From Gammaproteobacteria bacterium (GTDB lineage Bacteria > Pseudomonadota > Gammaproteobacteria > Pseudomonadales > UBA5518), in the NCBI GenBank assembly GCA_016718385.1, contig JADKDK010000002.1, positions 682,001 to 746,000 of the forward strand: a stretch of DNA of 64,000 nt, read 5' to 3'. The notes below the pieces were generated by a model, which saw only the letters and a list, made by a program, of their open reading frames with translations, was not told where the DNA came from and made no database searches. A program made the translations under genes and the position numbers. Below, in pieces: positions 9,282 through 17,319 of this stretch. Within the stretch, counting starts at the first letter, position 1. Each line of letters opens with the position of its first letter.

Positions 9282-10100
9282 TCAGACCGGCAAGGGACCC
9301 GCGCCCGCAAGATAGGCGCAAATCTCGGCGATCCTCTGCGCATCCTCGGGCCTGGCCTGCTTCTCGTAATCGCGAGTCGCGGAGCTGCGGCGGGCTGGCG
9401 CCAGGCCGAGCAATTGCCGCAGCTGCGACACCGTGGAATCCATACCCTCGGCCATGATGTCCTCGTAGCTGAGGCACAGGTCCGTGCGGGAACGGAACTG
9501 CTGTTCGAAAGTCTCGCGCCATTGGGTCAGTTGCGCCGCGGCATTGAGGACCGCCGAGGTCTCGACCACGAGGTGTGGGTTGCCCAGTTCCTCGACCCTC
9601 CTTTCCTGTTCGGTGTATCGCGAAAAGACATTGGTCTTGAGGCTGCGCACGTACGAATAGGCCTGCGCGACCACGTCACGTCGCTCGAGCCAGATCACCG
9701 TGTCGAACCCGAGTTCCAACAGGTCGAACTGCTGCTCGTTCCGCAAGCGAATGACCTGGTCGAGTTGCGCCTTGAGGCCGAACACGCCGTTCGGCGTCGT
9801 CGAACCGGCGAAGACAAGATCGCTGTAGTGGCGTCGGTCGAAGGGTCTGCCCAGCCGAGCGAGCACGGCGGCGAGATAGACGGGACTGAACCACTCGTAG
9901 GGATAACCCATCTCGCCCTCGCTGCGCAGCTCGTGGGCCAGCCAGTTGGAGCCCGTGCGGGGCGTGGACAGCAGCAGATATCGCTTGCGAACCGCTCCCG
10001 GCTGGCAGGCTGCCGCTCGCTCGAGGAAGGCATCCACGTAGCTTGCGACCCTGTCTTCGGTCGCCTTCCGACCCAGTACCCGTATGTCCATCCGTGCCAT
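9282..10100 (-). CDS. Stf0-type sulfotransferase
   Basis: 272 aa. The PAPS 5'-phosphosulfate loop is visible as LLLSTPRTGSNWLAHELRS at about residues 46-64, followed by a GYPYEWFSP block and NGVFGLKAQLDQ, which together match the Stf0 (trehalose 2-sulfotransferase-like) family rather than eukaryotic-type cytosolic enzymes. It would transfer sulfate from PAPS to a hydroxyl of a sugar or lipid in the cytoplasm. It follows the nrtS gene by 6 nt on the same strand. The acceptor is unknown. Confidence 0.83.
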   Translation of the reverse strand: MARMDIRVLGRKATEDRVASYVDAFLERAAACQPGAVRKRYLLLSTPRTGSNWLAHELRSEGEMGYPYEWFSPVYLAAVLARLGRPFDRRHYSDLVFAGSTTPNGVFGLKAQLDQVIRLRNEQQFDLLELGFDTVIWLERRDVVAQAYSYVRSLKTNVFSRYTEQERRVEELGNPHLVVETSAVLNAAAQLTQWRETFEQQFRSRTDLCLSYEDIMAEGMDSTVSQLRQLLGLAPARRSSATRDYEKQARPEDAQRIAEICAYLAGAGPLPV

Positions 10101-10106
10101 ACGCAG

Positions 10107-10343
10107 TTACCCCGTTCCCCGCTCGTGCAAAGCCTCAACCGCCGCCCAGGTGGATACGCAGTAGGGCACGATGTAGGTGAGTACGATGCGCGCCAGCGTC
10201 GGAGCATCGATATCGAGCGCCAGCAGGCGGCCACCCTGGTTGATGAGCGTGAGTGCCGTGCCCACCACCAGCGCGACGCGCACGCTGCGCTTCACGATGG
10301 CGGGCCGGGTGGCGATGGCGAACCAGACTTTCAGCGCGCTCAT
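10107..10343 (-). CDS. nrtS: Nitrate/nitrite transporter NrtS
   Basis: 78 aa with two hydrophobic helices. The core VALVVGTALTLINQGG followed by a second helix ending in YIVPYCVSTWAAVE is characteristic of NrtS, a very small membrane protein described as a nitrate/nitrite transporter. The start at 10343 (MSALKVW) is chosen because it has a GAGGCGG-type ribosome site and the family length; the upstream extension of the same frame is arginine-rich and unlike the family. It lies 6 nt upstream of the sulfotransferase gene. Confidence 0.75.
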   Translation of the reverse strand: MSALKVWFAIATRPAIVKRSVRVALVVGTALTLINQGGRLLALDIDAPTLARIVLTYIVPYCVSTWAAVEALHERGTG

Positions 10344-10460
10344 GCCCGCGCCGCCTCGCCGGGTACGCTGCGCAGCACCGGGCAGGCCGCGCGCATCAGG
10401 ACTCCGGTACCGGCGCGCGGCCGGCCAGATTCGCTGAGCCACGCGTGGCACAGTTCCTGA

Positions 10461-11033
10461 TCATCGGGCACCCTGCGCGCCGCCCGGCCAGTCGACCACC
10501 ACCGCGCCGCGCAACTCACCCACGGCAAAACCCGTCGCGGCGTCGGCGGGATACTGCTCGCGCAGCGCCTGGCGCACCGGCTCGGCGATGTTGTCGCCGT
10601 GGCACACCAGGCACGGCGGCTGCGTCACGATCGCCGCCATGAAACGCGCGCCGCCGTCGGCCGCGGGCGCGAAATGCTCCAGCTGCCCCGGTGCGTCGCC
10701 GGCGCGAAGCCGTTCCGTGAACTGTTCCAGCACGGCCCGGCCCTGCTCATCCGGCGCATTGGCCGGATTGCGCAGCCTGAGCGCGGTGCGCGAAACGCGC
10801 ACGCCGGCCGCGTTGCCCGCCTGCGCGGCGATGGCCGGGGCGCGCGTGCGGCACACCGCGATCGCGCCCACCGGGCCGGCCGTCGTCATGGCCTGCGCCA
10901 GTTCGCCCTTCAGCGCCGCCTGCATGCCGCTGGCGATGTCGCGCGAGGCCGCGAGCCGCGCATCCTCGGCAGCGGCGGTACGGCCTAGCACCGCGACGCC
11001 GAGGATCGTGAACAAGACCATCGTTGCACGCAT
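10461..11033 (-). CDS. DUF3365 (Tll0287-like) haem-binding periplasmic protein
   Basis: 190 aa with a signal peptide (residues 1-22, cleavage after TAAA). A single c-type haem site PPCLVCHG places the haem cysteines at C141 and C144 and the axial histidine at H145. The surrounding fold pattern (AVCRTRAPAIA, RLRNPANAPDEQGRAVLEQF, YPADAATGFAVGELRGAVVV) is that of the DUF3365/Tll0287-like sensor domain. It may act as a periplasmic redox or gas-responsive protein or a small cytochrome. It is divergent from the SqrR-like regulator gene with 118 nt between them, and could be one of its targets. Confidence 0.8.
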   Translation of the reverse strand: MRATMVLFTILGVAVLGRTAAAEDARLAASRDIASGMQAALKGELAQAMTTAGPVGAIAVCRTRAPAIAAQAGNAAGVRVSRTALRLRNPANAPDEQGRAVLEQFTERLRAGDAPGQLEHFAPAADGGARFMAAIVTQPPCLVCHGDNIAEPVRQALREQYPADAATGFAVGELRGAVVVDWPGGAQGAR

Positions 11034-11115
11034 GGGTATCGTCTCCCGGATTCAGGCTAATAGTTGCGCAGTTTAACGCGGCAACAGGATTGCCGGGCCT
11101 GCGCGCCAGCATTAA

Positions 11116-11127
11116 ATTGGCGCCAAT
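11116..11127. promoter_or_regulatory. Perfect 12-bp palindrome, candidate ArsR-family operator
   Basis: ATTGGCGCCAAT is a perfect palindrome 24 nt upstream of the ArsR-type start codon, in the divergent intergenic region shared with the DUF3365 gene. ArsR-family repressors commonly autoregulate from such sites. The link is by position only. Confidence 0.45.
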
Positions 11128-11151
11128 GACTCTTCACCCGGATACCCTCGG

Positions 11152-11526
11152 ATGACAGCTACAGCAGCCCACAACCAGTTCCAGGCCCTTGTCGCCGATA
11201 CCCGGGAGATGGGGCGCCATGCCGAGAGCGCGGCCGCCATGCTGAAGTGCCTGGCCAACGCGCACCGACTGATGGTGCTCTGCACACTGTGCGAAGGAGA
11301 GTTATCGGTGGGCGCACTGAACGCGCGCATCCCCCTGTCCCAGTCCGCGCTGTCGCAGCACCTGGCGGTGCTGCGCGCCGAACGCCTGGTCGATACGCGG
11401 CGCGAGGCCCAGACCATCTATTACAGCGTGCGCCCTGGCCCCGCGCTCGACGTCATCCGCGTGCTGCACGAGCATTTCTGCGCCGAATCCGCTGAACGGC
11501 CCGACGAGGAGACCCCGCATTCATGA
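11152..11526 (+). CDS. ArsR-family transcriptional regulator with SqrR/BigR dithiol pattern
   Basis: 124 aa winged helix-turn-helix protein: LKCLANAHRLMVLCTL, then LSQSALSQHLAVLRAERLV as the recognition region. Cysteines are at 33, 44, 47 and 110. C44 (start of the second helix block) and C110 (C-terminal helix, HEHFC) are 66 residues apart, the spacing of the persulfide-sensing pair in SqrR and BigR. This suggests a reactive-sulfur or redox-responsive repressor rather than a metal sensor; the usual metal-binding motif ELCVCDL is absent. A palindrome at 11116-11127 is the likely autoregulatory site. No sulfide:quinone reductase or sulfur dioxygenase gene is adjacent, so its target set is open. 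Confidence 0.82.
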   Translation: MTATAAHNQFQALVADTREMGRHAESAAAMLKCLANAHRLMVLCTLCEGELSVGALNARIPLSQSALSQHLAVLRAERLVDTRREAQTIYYSVRPGPALDVIRVLHEHFCAESAERPDEETPHS

Positions 11527-11568
11527 CGGTGGTGGCCGTCACGCGGCTGCCGGGCGCTTGCGCGCACG

Positions 11569-11982
11569 CTAGCTGGCGCCAGATTCGTTGCGCGTACGCG
11601 CACCCGTGATCAACCGTTCGCTGGCGATGATCGCTCGCGTATGCGAGCCCTGCCCGATCAGGCCGCCCTCGTCCCACGCCTGCAGTTCGAAGCCGTAGAG
11701 CTTCCCCTGCATGCCGGCGAACGTCGCCTCGGCGCGCACCCTGACCCCCTTCGGCGTGGCGGCGAGGTGCGTGACGTTCACGTTTACGCCGACCGAGAGC
11801 TGCCCCGGCGCCAGCAACGGCTTCATGCAGCGCGCCGCCGCGAGCTCCATCAGCGCGACCATGCGCGAGGTCGCGAACACTTCGGGAAATTCGTCTTCCA
11901 CCGACAGCGCGAGCGCGCTGGCCATGTCCGCCTCGCTCGCCACCAGTTCCGCGCTCGCGTGCGCCCCCGCTTTCATCGCCAT
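11569..11982 (-). CDS. Thioesterase, hotdog fold (FlK-like)
   Basis: 137 aa, cytoplasmic. The pattern matches the fluoroacetyl-CoA thioesterase-like hotdog family: FPEVFATSRMVALMELAAA, then VGVNVNVTHLAATPKG and a final strand with GSHTRAII. The family hydrolyses acyl-CoA thioesters. The start at 11982 is preceded by AGGGGGAAG at an ideal distance. It is the last gene of a three-gene minus-strand group, 47 nt after the first carboxymuconolactone decarboxylase-like gene, so a role in trimming CoA intermediates made or used by that group is possible. Confidence 0.8.
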   Translation of the reverse strand: MAMKAGAHASAELVASEADMASALALSVEDEFPEVFATSRMVALMELAAARCMKPLLAPGQLSVGVNVNVTHLAATPKGVRVRAEATFAGMQGKLYGFELQAWDEGGLIGQGSHTRAIIASERLITGARTRNESGAS

Positions 11983-12029
11983 CTTCCCCCTGAAGTTTGC
12001 TTGCGCTGACGCTTGCCGCCACCCCCGCG

Positions 12030-12566
12030 CTAGGCGGGCGCCTCGACCGGCGGCGGCAGCGTCACCTCCATCACCGGCACGAACTCCGGCATGCCACCGA
12101 GGCTGACGGCACACTTCGAACTCGCGTTGAATGTGGCCAGCGCCACCGCCATGTGGCAGATCTGCTCCGCGGAGAAGTGCTCGCGCAGCCGCGCGATCAG
12201 CTGCGGATCGAAATGCCCGGGACCGCGCAGGTACACATCGGCGAAGCCGAGCACCAGCTTCTCGGGCTCCGAGAGCGCGCTGTCGGCGAAACCGTCGTCG
12301 ATCTGCGCGACCTTGTCCTCGGTCAGTCCGTCCTGGCGCGCCACGTCGTAGCGTGCGGCCTTGCAGAACACGCAGTTCACGGCCCGCGCATTGCGCAGGC
12401 GCAGCATCTCGACCAGGGCCAGACGCACGCTGTTGCGTCGCCACACGCTGTCGTTGAGCCGCACGATCGGGTCGATCAGCTGCGTCGCCAGCCCCATGCT
12501 GCTGTCGCGGATCACGTTGCCGGTGACGGTCGCCGGCGTTCCTGCCCGTGGATTACCCGTGCCCAT
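12030..12566 (-). CDS. Carboxymuconolactone decarboxylase/AhpD-like protein, CxxC type
   Basis: 178 aa, all-helical. The conserved CMD helix carries the redox pair NCVFCKAAR (C65, C68), which in AhpD-like members gives peroxidase-coupled disulfide activity. The sequence LTEDKVAQIDDGFADSALSEPEKLVLGFADV is typical of the family. It lies 10 nt downstream of a second, divergent member of the same superfamily and 47 nt upstream of the thioesterase. Whether it is an alkylhydroperoxidase-type redox protein or a lyase cannot be told; the CxxC favours the former. Confidence 0.83.
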   Translation of the reverse strand: MGTGNPRAGTPATVTGNVIRDSSMGLATQLIDPIVRLNDSVWRRNSVRLALVEMLRLRNARAVNCVFCKAARYDVARQDGLTEDKVAQIDDGFADSALSEPEKLVLGFADVYLRGPGHFDPQLIARLREHFSAEQICHMAVALATFNASSKCAVSLGGMPEFVPVMEVTLPPPVEAPA

Positions 12567-12576
12567 CGTTGTTACC

Positions 12577-13044
12577 TCAGTGTGCCGTGACGGCGCCGAG
12601 CGCCGTGAACATCAGGGCGAGACGGATACGCCCCTCGATGAAACCCAGCGCCTCGATCAGGCACACCAGTCCCGCTTCGCCGAAATGCCGCTTCACGCCG
12701 TCGGCGAGCTCATCCGTGAGGGCGCCCGGATCCTGTGCGTAGATCTCGGCAAACTCCAGTACCGCCTGCTCCGCGGCGTCGAAGCGCGCGCTGGCGTGAT
12801 AGCGACCCGTGAGGAGCGCCTCGATGCGATCGGGATCGCACTCGAGGCCGCGCAACGCAGCCGTCTCGGCGCTGGCGCCGTGTAACCGCGCCAGCCGCAG
12901 ACGGCAGAGCTCGAGCAGCCGCGGCGGCACGTGGTCCTGGCGCCACAACTGCTCCCAGACCGCGTTGAAATCGCGTGCCATCGCGCCGCCCGGCGCGAGC
13001 GCGACGGACAGCGTCTCACTGTTCACGGCGGAATCTGCCTGCAT
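12577..13044 (-). CDS. Carboxymuconolactone decarboxylase-family protein lacking CxxC
   Basis: 155 aa. The pattern VPPRLLELCRLRLARLHG, then ALTDELADGVKRHFGEAGLVCLIEALG, identifies the CMD superfamily. It keeps only one cysteine (C47) where the redox-active members have CxxC, so thiol peroxidase activity is unlikely. The start at 13044 follows GAGGAG at 7 nt. It is the first gene of a three-gene unit with the CxxC paralogue (10-nt gap) and the thioesterase. The two CMD-like proteins may work as a hetero-oligomer, but this is inference. Confidence 0.78.
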   Translation of the reverse strand: MQADSAVNSETLSVALAPGGAMARDFNAVWEQLWRQDHVPPRLLELCRLRLARLHGASAETAALRGLECDPDRIEALLTGRYHASARFDAAEQAVLEFAEIYAQDPGALTDELADGVKRHFGEAGLVCLIEALGFIEGRIRLALMFTALGAVTAH

Positions 13045-13267
13045 CTGTAACTCCTCTTCGGGGTGCCGGCGCGGCGGCTGGCGCACGGTCGCTCGTCAGC
13101 CGTCGGCGTCATCGAGCGGCAACGCTCCCATGCGTGCGCGCGAACGTCAAGCGGCCGTTCCCGCGCTGTTCCCGCGCCGTGGTCGCTGCGCCGCAGGCTC
13201 TGCTATGCTCGCGCCGCGGCTGCTCGCTGGGGGGTGGGACCGCGGCACCGCAAGCGGAGGTCCCTAT

Positions 13268-14179
13268 ATGCGCTGGAAGGATGAGCGCCGCAGCGAGAAC
13301 GTCGAGGACCGCCGCGGCCAGAGCGCCTCGCCACGCCTTGCCAGCGGCGCGCCGGTGCTGCTGCAACTGCTGCCGATGCTGCTGCGCTCACGCGGCGGAC
13401 GCTACCTGCTCGGCATCCTCGCGGTGGTAGTGATCGGCGCGCAGTTCCTCGGCGTCGACATCCTCTCGCTGCTGACGACCGGTGGGCCTGCCGTGCAGGC
13501 GCCCTCCGGTCAGCAGGCTGCGCCATCGGCCGCGGAGCAGGAGCGCGTGGACTTCGTCGCGCATGTGCTCGGCAGCACCGAGGATGCCTGGCGCCAGCAG
13601 TTCGCCGCGGTCGGTCGCGCCTACGAGGATCCGCGCCTGGTGATGTTCAGCGGCAGTGTGCAGTCGGCCTGCGGCTACGCGCAGGCGGCAATGGGGCCGT
13701 TCTATTGCCCCGCCGACCACAAGGTCTATCTCGATCTCTCGTTCTTTGACGAACTGCACCAGCGCTTCGGCGCGCCGGGCGATTTCGCCCAGGCCTACGT
13801 GATCGCCCACGAGGTGGGCCACCACGTGCAGAACCTGACCGGCATCTCGGCGCAGGTGCAGGCCGCCGGCCGCGGCGCCTCCAAGGCGCAGATCAACGCG
13901 CTGTCGGTGCGCCAGGAACTGCAGGCCGACTGCTTCGCCGGGGTATGGGCCCACCTCGCCGACAGCTCGCGGCAGATCCTCGATCCGGGCGACCTCGAGG
14001 AGGCGCTGGGCGCGGCCACCGCGATCGGTGACGACCGGCTGCAGAAGCAGGCGCAGGGCTATGCCGTGCCGGACAGCTTCACGCACGGCAGCTCGGAGCA
14101 GCGCGTGCGCTGGTTCAGGCGCGGCTTCGAATCCGGGGATATCGGCAGTTGCGACGCCTTTGCGGCGCAGAACCCCTGA
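13268..14179 (+). CDS. Neutral zinc metallopeptidase, YpfJ family
   Basis: 303 aa. A basic, charged N-terminus is followed by one membrane helix (about residues 45-65), then a soluble domain with the zincin motif HEVGHH at 181-186 and the downstream QELQADCFAGVW block supplying the third zinc ligand. This is the PF04228 family of putative neutral zinc metallopeptidases, usually described as membrane-anchored. The ATG at 13268 is chosen for its GGAGG site 8 nt upstream and because it gives the family MRWKD-type start; the longer in-frame extension overlaps the divergent gene. Biological substrates of the family are unknown. Confidence 0.9.
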   Translation: MRWKDERRSENVEDRRGQSASPRLASGAPVLLQLLPMLLRSRGGRYLLGILAVVVIGAQFLGVDILSLLTTGGPAVQAPSGQQAAPSAAEQERVDFVAHVLGSTEDAWRQQFAAVGRAYEDPRLVMFSGSVQSACGYAQAAMGPFYCPADHKVYLDLSFFDELHQRFGAPGDFAQAYVIAHEVGHHVQNLTGISAQVQAAGRGASKAQINALSVRQELQADCFAGVWAHLADSSRQILDPGDLEEALGAATAIGDDRLQKQAQGYAVPDSFTHGSSEQRVRWFRRGFESGDIGSCDAFAAQNP

Positions 14180-14256
14180 TGCGGCCTGCGGGCACAAGGC
14201 CCAGATGGGCTACGCCGCAGGGTGAATTTTCAACCGCCTGAGTCGCCGCCTTTCGT

Positions 14257-14284
14257 TTGAATTCGACCCGTCCCTCGCTAGGCT
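14257..14284 (+). promoter_or_regulatory. Candidate sigma-70 promoter for the HDOD gene
   Basis: TTGAAT at 14257-14262 and TAGGCT at 14279-14284 with a 16-bp spacer, about 40 nt upstream of the start codon. The -35 is good and the -10 is weak. Confidence 0.35.
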
Positions 14285-14323
14285 TGGTGAGTCGAACACC
14301 CGCCGCAAATCACAGGGACGCGA

Positions 14324-15493
14324 ATGGATCCCATGCTCTACATGGCCGCCGCCGTTGGCGCCGCCGCCGCCCTCGCCCTTGCCGCCACGGCGATCCTGAC
14401 GCGAGGTGCGAAGCCCGAGTCGGGCGCGGCAATCCCTGGCAGTGCGCCGCCGGAACGGCGCCGCGCGGTGGCAACCGATACCGGCGCCGGCATCACGCCG
14501 GCGTCAGCCCCGGCGGCGCTGGCAACGGAAGAACCCGCGCCGCTTCCTGAGGCCCTGAACGGCTTCTGGCTCGCCGACGAGCACGAGATCACCACCCAGC
14601 GCAGCACGCAGCTCGCCACGCAGCTGCGCCACGTCGCGATGCCCCCGCGCGAACTGCAACACTTCATGGCGGCGGATATCATGGCGGGCAACGCGGCCCA
14701 GGAGCTCTCCGAACTGGTGATGAGCGAGCCGCGACTGGCGGCGAAGGTGCTGGGGCGGGCGAACTCGCCTTTCTACGGGCTGCAGTCACCGATCGCGAGC
14801 GTTGCCCACGCGATCACGTACCTCGGCATGAACACGGTGCGCAACATGGCGCTCAGCTTCGTGCTGCAGGAATCCTTCGCGGTAGAGGATGCCGCGCTCG
14901 GCCGCTATTGCGACAGTGTCTGGGAGGCGGGACGGATTGCCGCGGAACTCTGCTCCCTGCTCGCGCCCCGCCTCGGATTCGCCGACACGGGCACGCTCGG
15001 CACGCAGACGATACTTTCCTTTCTCGGCGATCTCGCGGTGCCGTCGCTGCTCGGCGACGAAGCGGGCGCGATCCGGGAGCTCGATTTCATCGAACGGCTT
15101 CGGTTCGAGCAGGAGCAGCTCGGCGCCAGCTCGGTGCTGCTCGGCACGATCGTGATCCGCGCGTGGGGACTGCCGACGCCCATCGTCGATGCGGTAGCGG
15201 CCGCGGGACGCATCGTGGTGACACCCGTGGAGCAGGCCAATCCTGCCCAGGCGCCGCGCAGCGCGCTGATCTACAGCTGCGCGCGTATCGGCGAGGCGAT
15301 CGCGCGGCAGCGCATCGCAGGACCCGATGAGATCGAGCTGCGGAATGGCGCCGCACCCGAGCTGCACCACCTGCAGGGCTACCTGCGCCTGCCGCAACTG
15401 GCGCGGCTGCCCGAATTGCTGCACGCGCCCGACGTGCGGCTGGCACTGACACGCACAATGTCGGCCGTGCGCAACGTAACGGCGACGGGCTGA
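14324..15493 (+). CDS. HDOD-domain protein with N-terminal membrane anchor
   Basis: 389 aa. One hydrophobic helix at about residues 5-27, an alanine/proline-rich linker, then an HDOD domain from about residue 95 (MPPRELQHFMAADIMAGNAAQELSELVMSEPRL style opening, then ITYLGMNTVRNMALSFVLQESF). HDOD proteins are catalytically inactive HD-domain relatives that act as signalling scaffolds for motility, cyclic-di-GMP or two-component pathways. No output domain is attached, and the neighbours do not reveal a partner. A weak promoter is present upstream. Confidence 0.83.
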   Translation: MDPMLYMAAAVGAAAALALAATAILTRGAKPESGAAIPGSAPPERRRAVATDTGAGITPASAPAALATEEPAPLPEALNGFWLADEHEITTQRSTQLATQLRHVAMPPRELQHFMAADIMAGNAAQELSELVMSEPRLAAKVLGRANSPFYGLQSPIASVAHAITYLGMNTVRNMALSFVLQESFAVEDAALGRYCDSVWEAGRIAAELCSLLAPRLGFADTGTLGTQTILSFLGDLAVPSLLGDEAGAIRELDFIERLRFEQEQLGASSVLLGTIVIRAWGLPTPIVDAVAAAGRIVVTPVEQANPAQAPRSALIYSCARIGEAIARQRIAGPDEIELRNGAAPELHHLQGYLRLPQLARLPELLHAPDVRLALTRTMSAVRNVTATG

Positions 15494-15530
15494 GCCGACA
15501 TCGCGTCGGGCCCGCAACGTGCTGCGGCAA

Positions 15531-16124
15531 TCACGACTCCAGCAGTGCGCGCATCACCCGCTGCATCACGCGTGCGGTTGCGGCGCGATCCATAGCGGGA
15601 TGACGCACCCCGCGAATCTGCAGCCCTTCGTAAAGCGCCGAGAGAACCTCGCAGCGGCCCTCGGGATCGCTGAGCCTGTCACCGTGACCGCTGGCAATGC
15701 GCAGGGTCTCGCCGACCTTGCGTCGGACCTCTTCGTCTGCCTGGCGCACCAGCGCCGCCACCGCCGGGTTGCGTGCCGCCTCGGCCAGCACCTCCAGCAG
15801 CAGCGGTCCGCGCGGCCCCTCCACGGCGCGCTCCAGCCCGCGCGGCACGTGCTCGACCATGGCGCGAGCCCAGTCCTCGTGGCTGCGGATCTCGTCGTCG
15901 ATGGCCAGGATCTGCTGCTGATCGCCCGCCACGATGGCCGCGATGATCGCTTCCTTGTTGGCGAAGTAGTGATAGATGTGCCCGACGCTCATCCCCGCTT
16001 CGCGCGAGATCTGCGCCATGCTGGCCCCGTGGAAGCCATGGCGCTGGAAGCACGCCGCAGCGGCCGTCAGAACCTGCTCGCGGCGCATCTGTCCCCGATC
16101 CTTGTCGCAACACTCGGCACCCAT
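15531..16124 (-). CDS. TetR/AcrR-family repressor of the adjacent RND locus
   Basis: 197 aa. The N-terminal helix-turn-helix is clear (AAACFQRHGFHGASMAQISREAGMSVGHIYHYFANKEAI, residues about 22-60); the C-terminal helical domain would bind the inducer. It is divergent from the RND adaptor/pump genes with 135 nt between start codons. That gap contains a perfect 7-bp-armed inverted repeat overlapping the -10 of a strong promoter facing the pump, so it is very likely the local repressor. The ligand is unknown. Confidence 0.88.
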   Translation of the reverse strand: MGAECCDKDRGQMRREQVLTAAAACFQRHGFHGASMAQISREAGMSVGHIYHYFANKEAIIAAIVAGDQQQILAIDDEIRSHEDWARAMVEHVPRGLERAVEGPRGPLLLEVLAEAARNPAVAALVRQADEEVRRKVGETLRIASGHGDRLSDPEGRCEVLSALYEGLQIRGVRHPAMDRAATARVMQRVMRALLES

Positions 16125-16171
16125 GGTATTGATTCTCCACTCGCCACGCTGACAGCCAGCCTAATGGTAGC

Positions 16172-16217
16172 TTGACGCGCAGCATACACCTAAATAGAAT
16201 GAACGCTCAATCTATTT
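16172..16217 (+). promoter_or_regulatory. RND locus promoter with overlapping TetR operator
   Basis: -35 TTGACG at 16172-16177, 17-bp spacer, -10 TAGAAT at 16195-16200. An inverted repeat with arms AAATAGA (16192-16198) and TCTATTT (16211-16217) spans 26 bp around a TGAACGCTCA centre, covering the -10 and start point. This is the classic geometry for TetR-family repression. Confidence 0.75.
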
Positions 16218-16259
16218 TCTGGGGCGTACCCGATACCCCCCGCCCCGAGGAGCGTTCCG

Positions 16260-17319
16260 ATGATCCAGAGCCTGCAGCGGGCCACCATGCTGACAGCCCT
16301 TGTCCTGCTCGCGGGCTGCGGCAACGACGGGGCCGGGGTCCCGGCCGCGCCGCCGCCACCCGAAGTAGGCGTGCTCAGTATCGAGCCGCGTGAACTGCAG
16401 CTGCACGTGGAACTGCCCGGGCGCACCTCGGCTTACCTCGTGGCCGAAGTACGCCCGCAGGTGAGCGGGATCATTCGCGAACGCCGCTTCACCGAGGGCG
16501 CGGAAGTTGACCGCGGTGCTCCGCTCTCGCGCGCTGGTCGCCAGGCACGCCGTGAGCCAGCAGGATGCCGATGACGCCAACGCCGCCGAGCAGCAGGCCG
16601 TGGCGGAAGTGGCGCAACAGCGCGCCCAGCTGGCGCGCGCGCGCATTGACCTGCAGCGCACCCGTATCACCGCGCCGATCAGCGGGCGCATCGGCAGGTC
16701 GGATGTCACGCCCGGCGCGCTGGTGACCGCCGACCAGGCCCAGGCACTCGCCACCGTGCAGCAGCTCGACCCGATGTACGTGGACATCACGCGCTCCAGC
16801 CAGGACCTGCTGCGGCTTCGTGACGACATGCAGGCCGGGCGCCTGCAGGGCGCGGGGAGCGACGCCGCGATGGTTACGCTCGTGCTGGAAGATGGCAGCA
16901 CCTACCCGCACCCGGGTCGCCTCGCGTTCGCCGACGTGACGATCGATCCCACCACCGCCAGCGTGACACTGCGCGCCGTGTTCCCCAATCCCGAGCAGCG
17001 GCTGCTGCCCGGCATGTACGTGCGCGCGATGCTTGCCGAGGGCGTGCGCGCCGAGGCGATACTGCTGCCGCAGCAGGCGCTGATCCGCGATGCCCAGGGC
17101 AATGCCTCCGCACTGGTGGTGGACGAGAACGCCACCGCGACCCTGCGTGCGCTGCAGGTGGGCCGCAGCGTGGACGGCAACTGGCTGGTCGAGTCCGGGC
17201 TGCGGCGCGGTGAAGTCGTGGTGCTCGACGGGCTGCAGAACGTGCAGCCCGGCAGCCGCGTGGTGCCGGTGGCGCGCGCGACCCAGGCGCCAGCCGTAGC
17301 CGCAATGACAACGCACTGA
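16260..17319 (+). pseudogene. RND efflux periplasmic adaptor (AcrA/MexA-like), disrupted by internal frameshift/deletion
   Basis: The first frame encodes a lipoprotein signal with lipobox LLAGC, then the adaptor N-terminus (VELPGRTSAYLVAEVRPQVSGIIRERRFTEGAEVDRG). Where the family continues with a QIDPA-type segment and the first helix of the coiled-coil hairpin, the frame runs into unrelated residues and stops at 16574. A second frame, from about 16520, resumes with ALVARHAVSQQDADDAN and continues normally through the hairpin return helix, TAPISGRIGRS lipoyl half and beta-barrel to 17319. Roughly 35-40 codons are missing and the frame changes by one. The downstream part lacks a signal peptide, so it should not be exported. 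It overlaps the pump start in TGATG. Confidence 0.85.
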
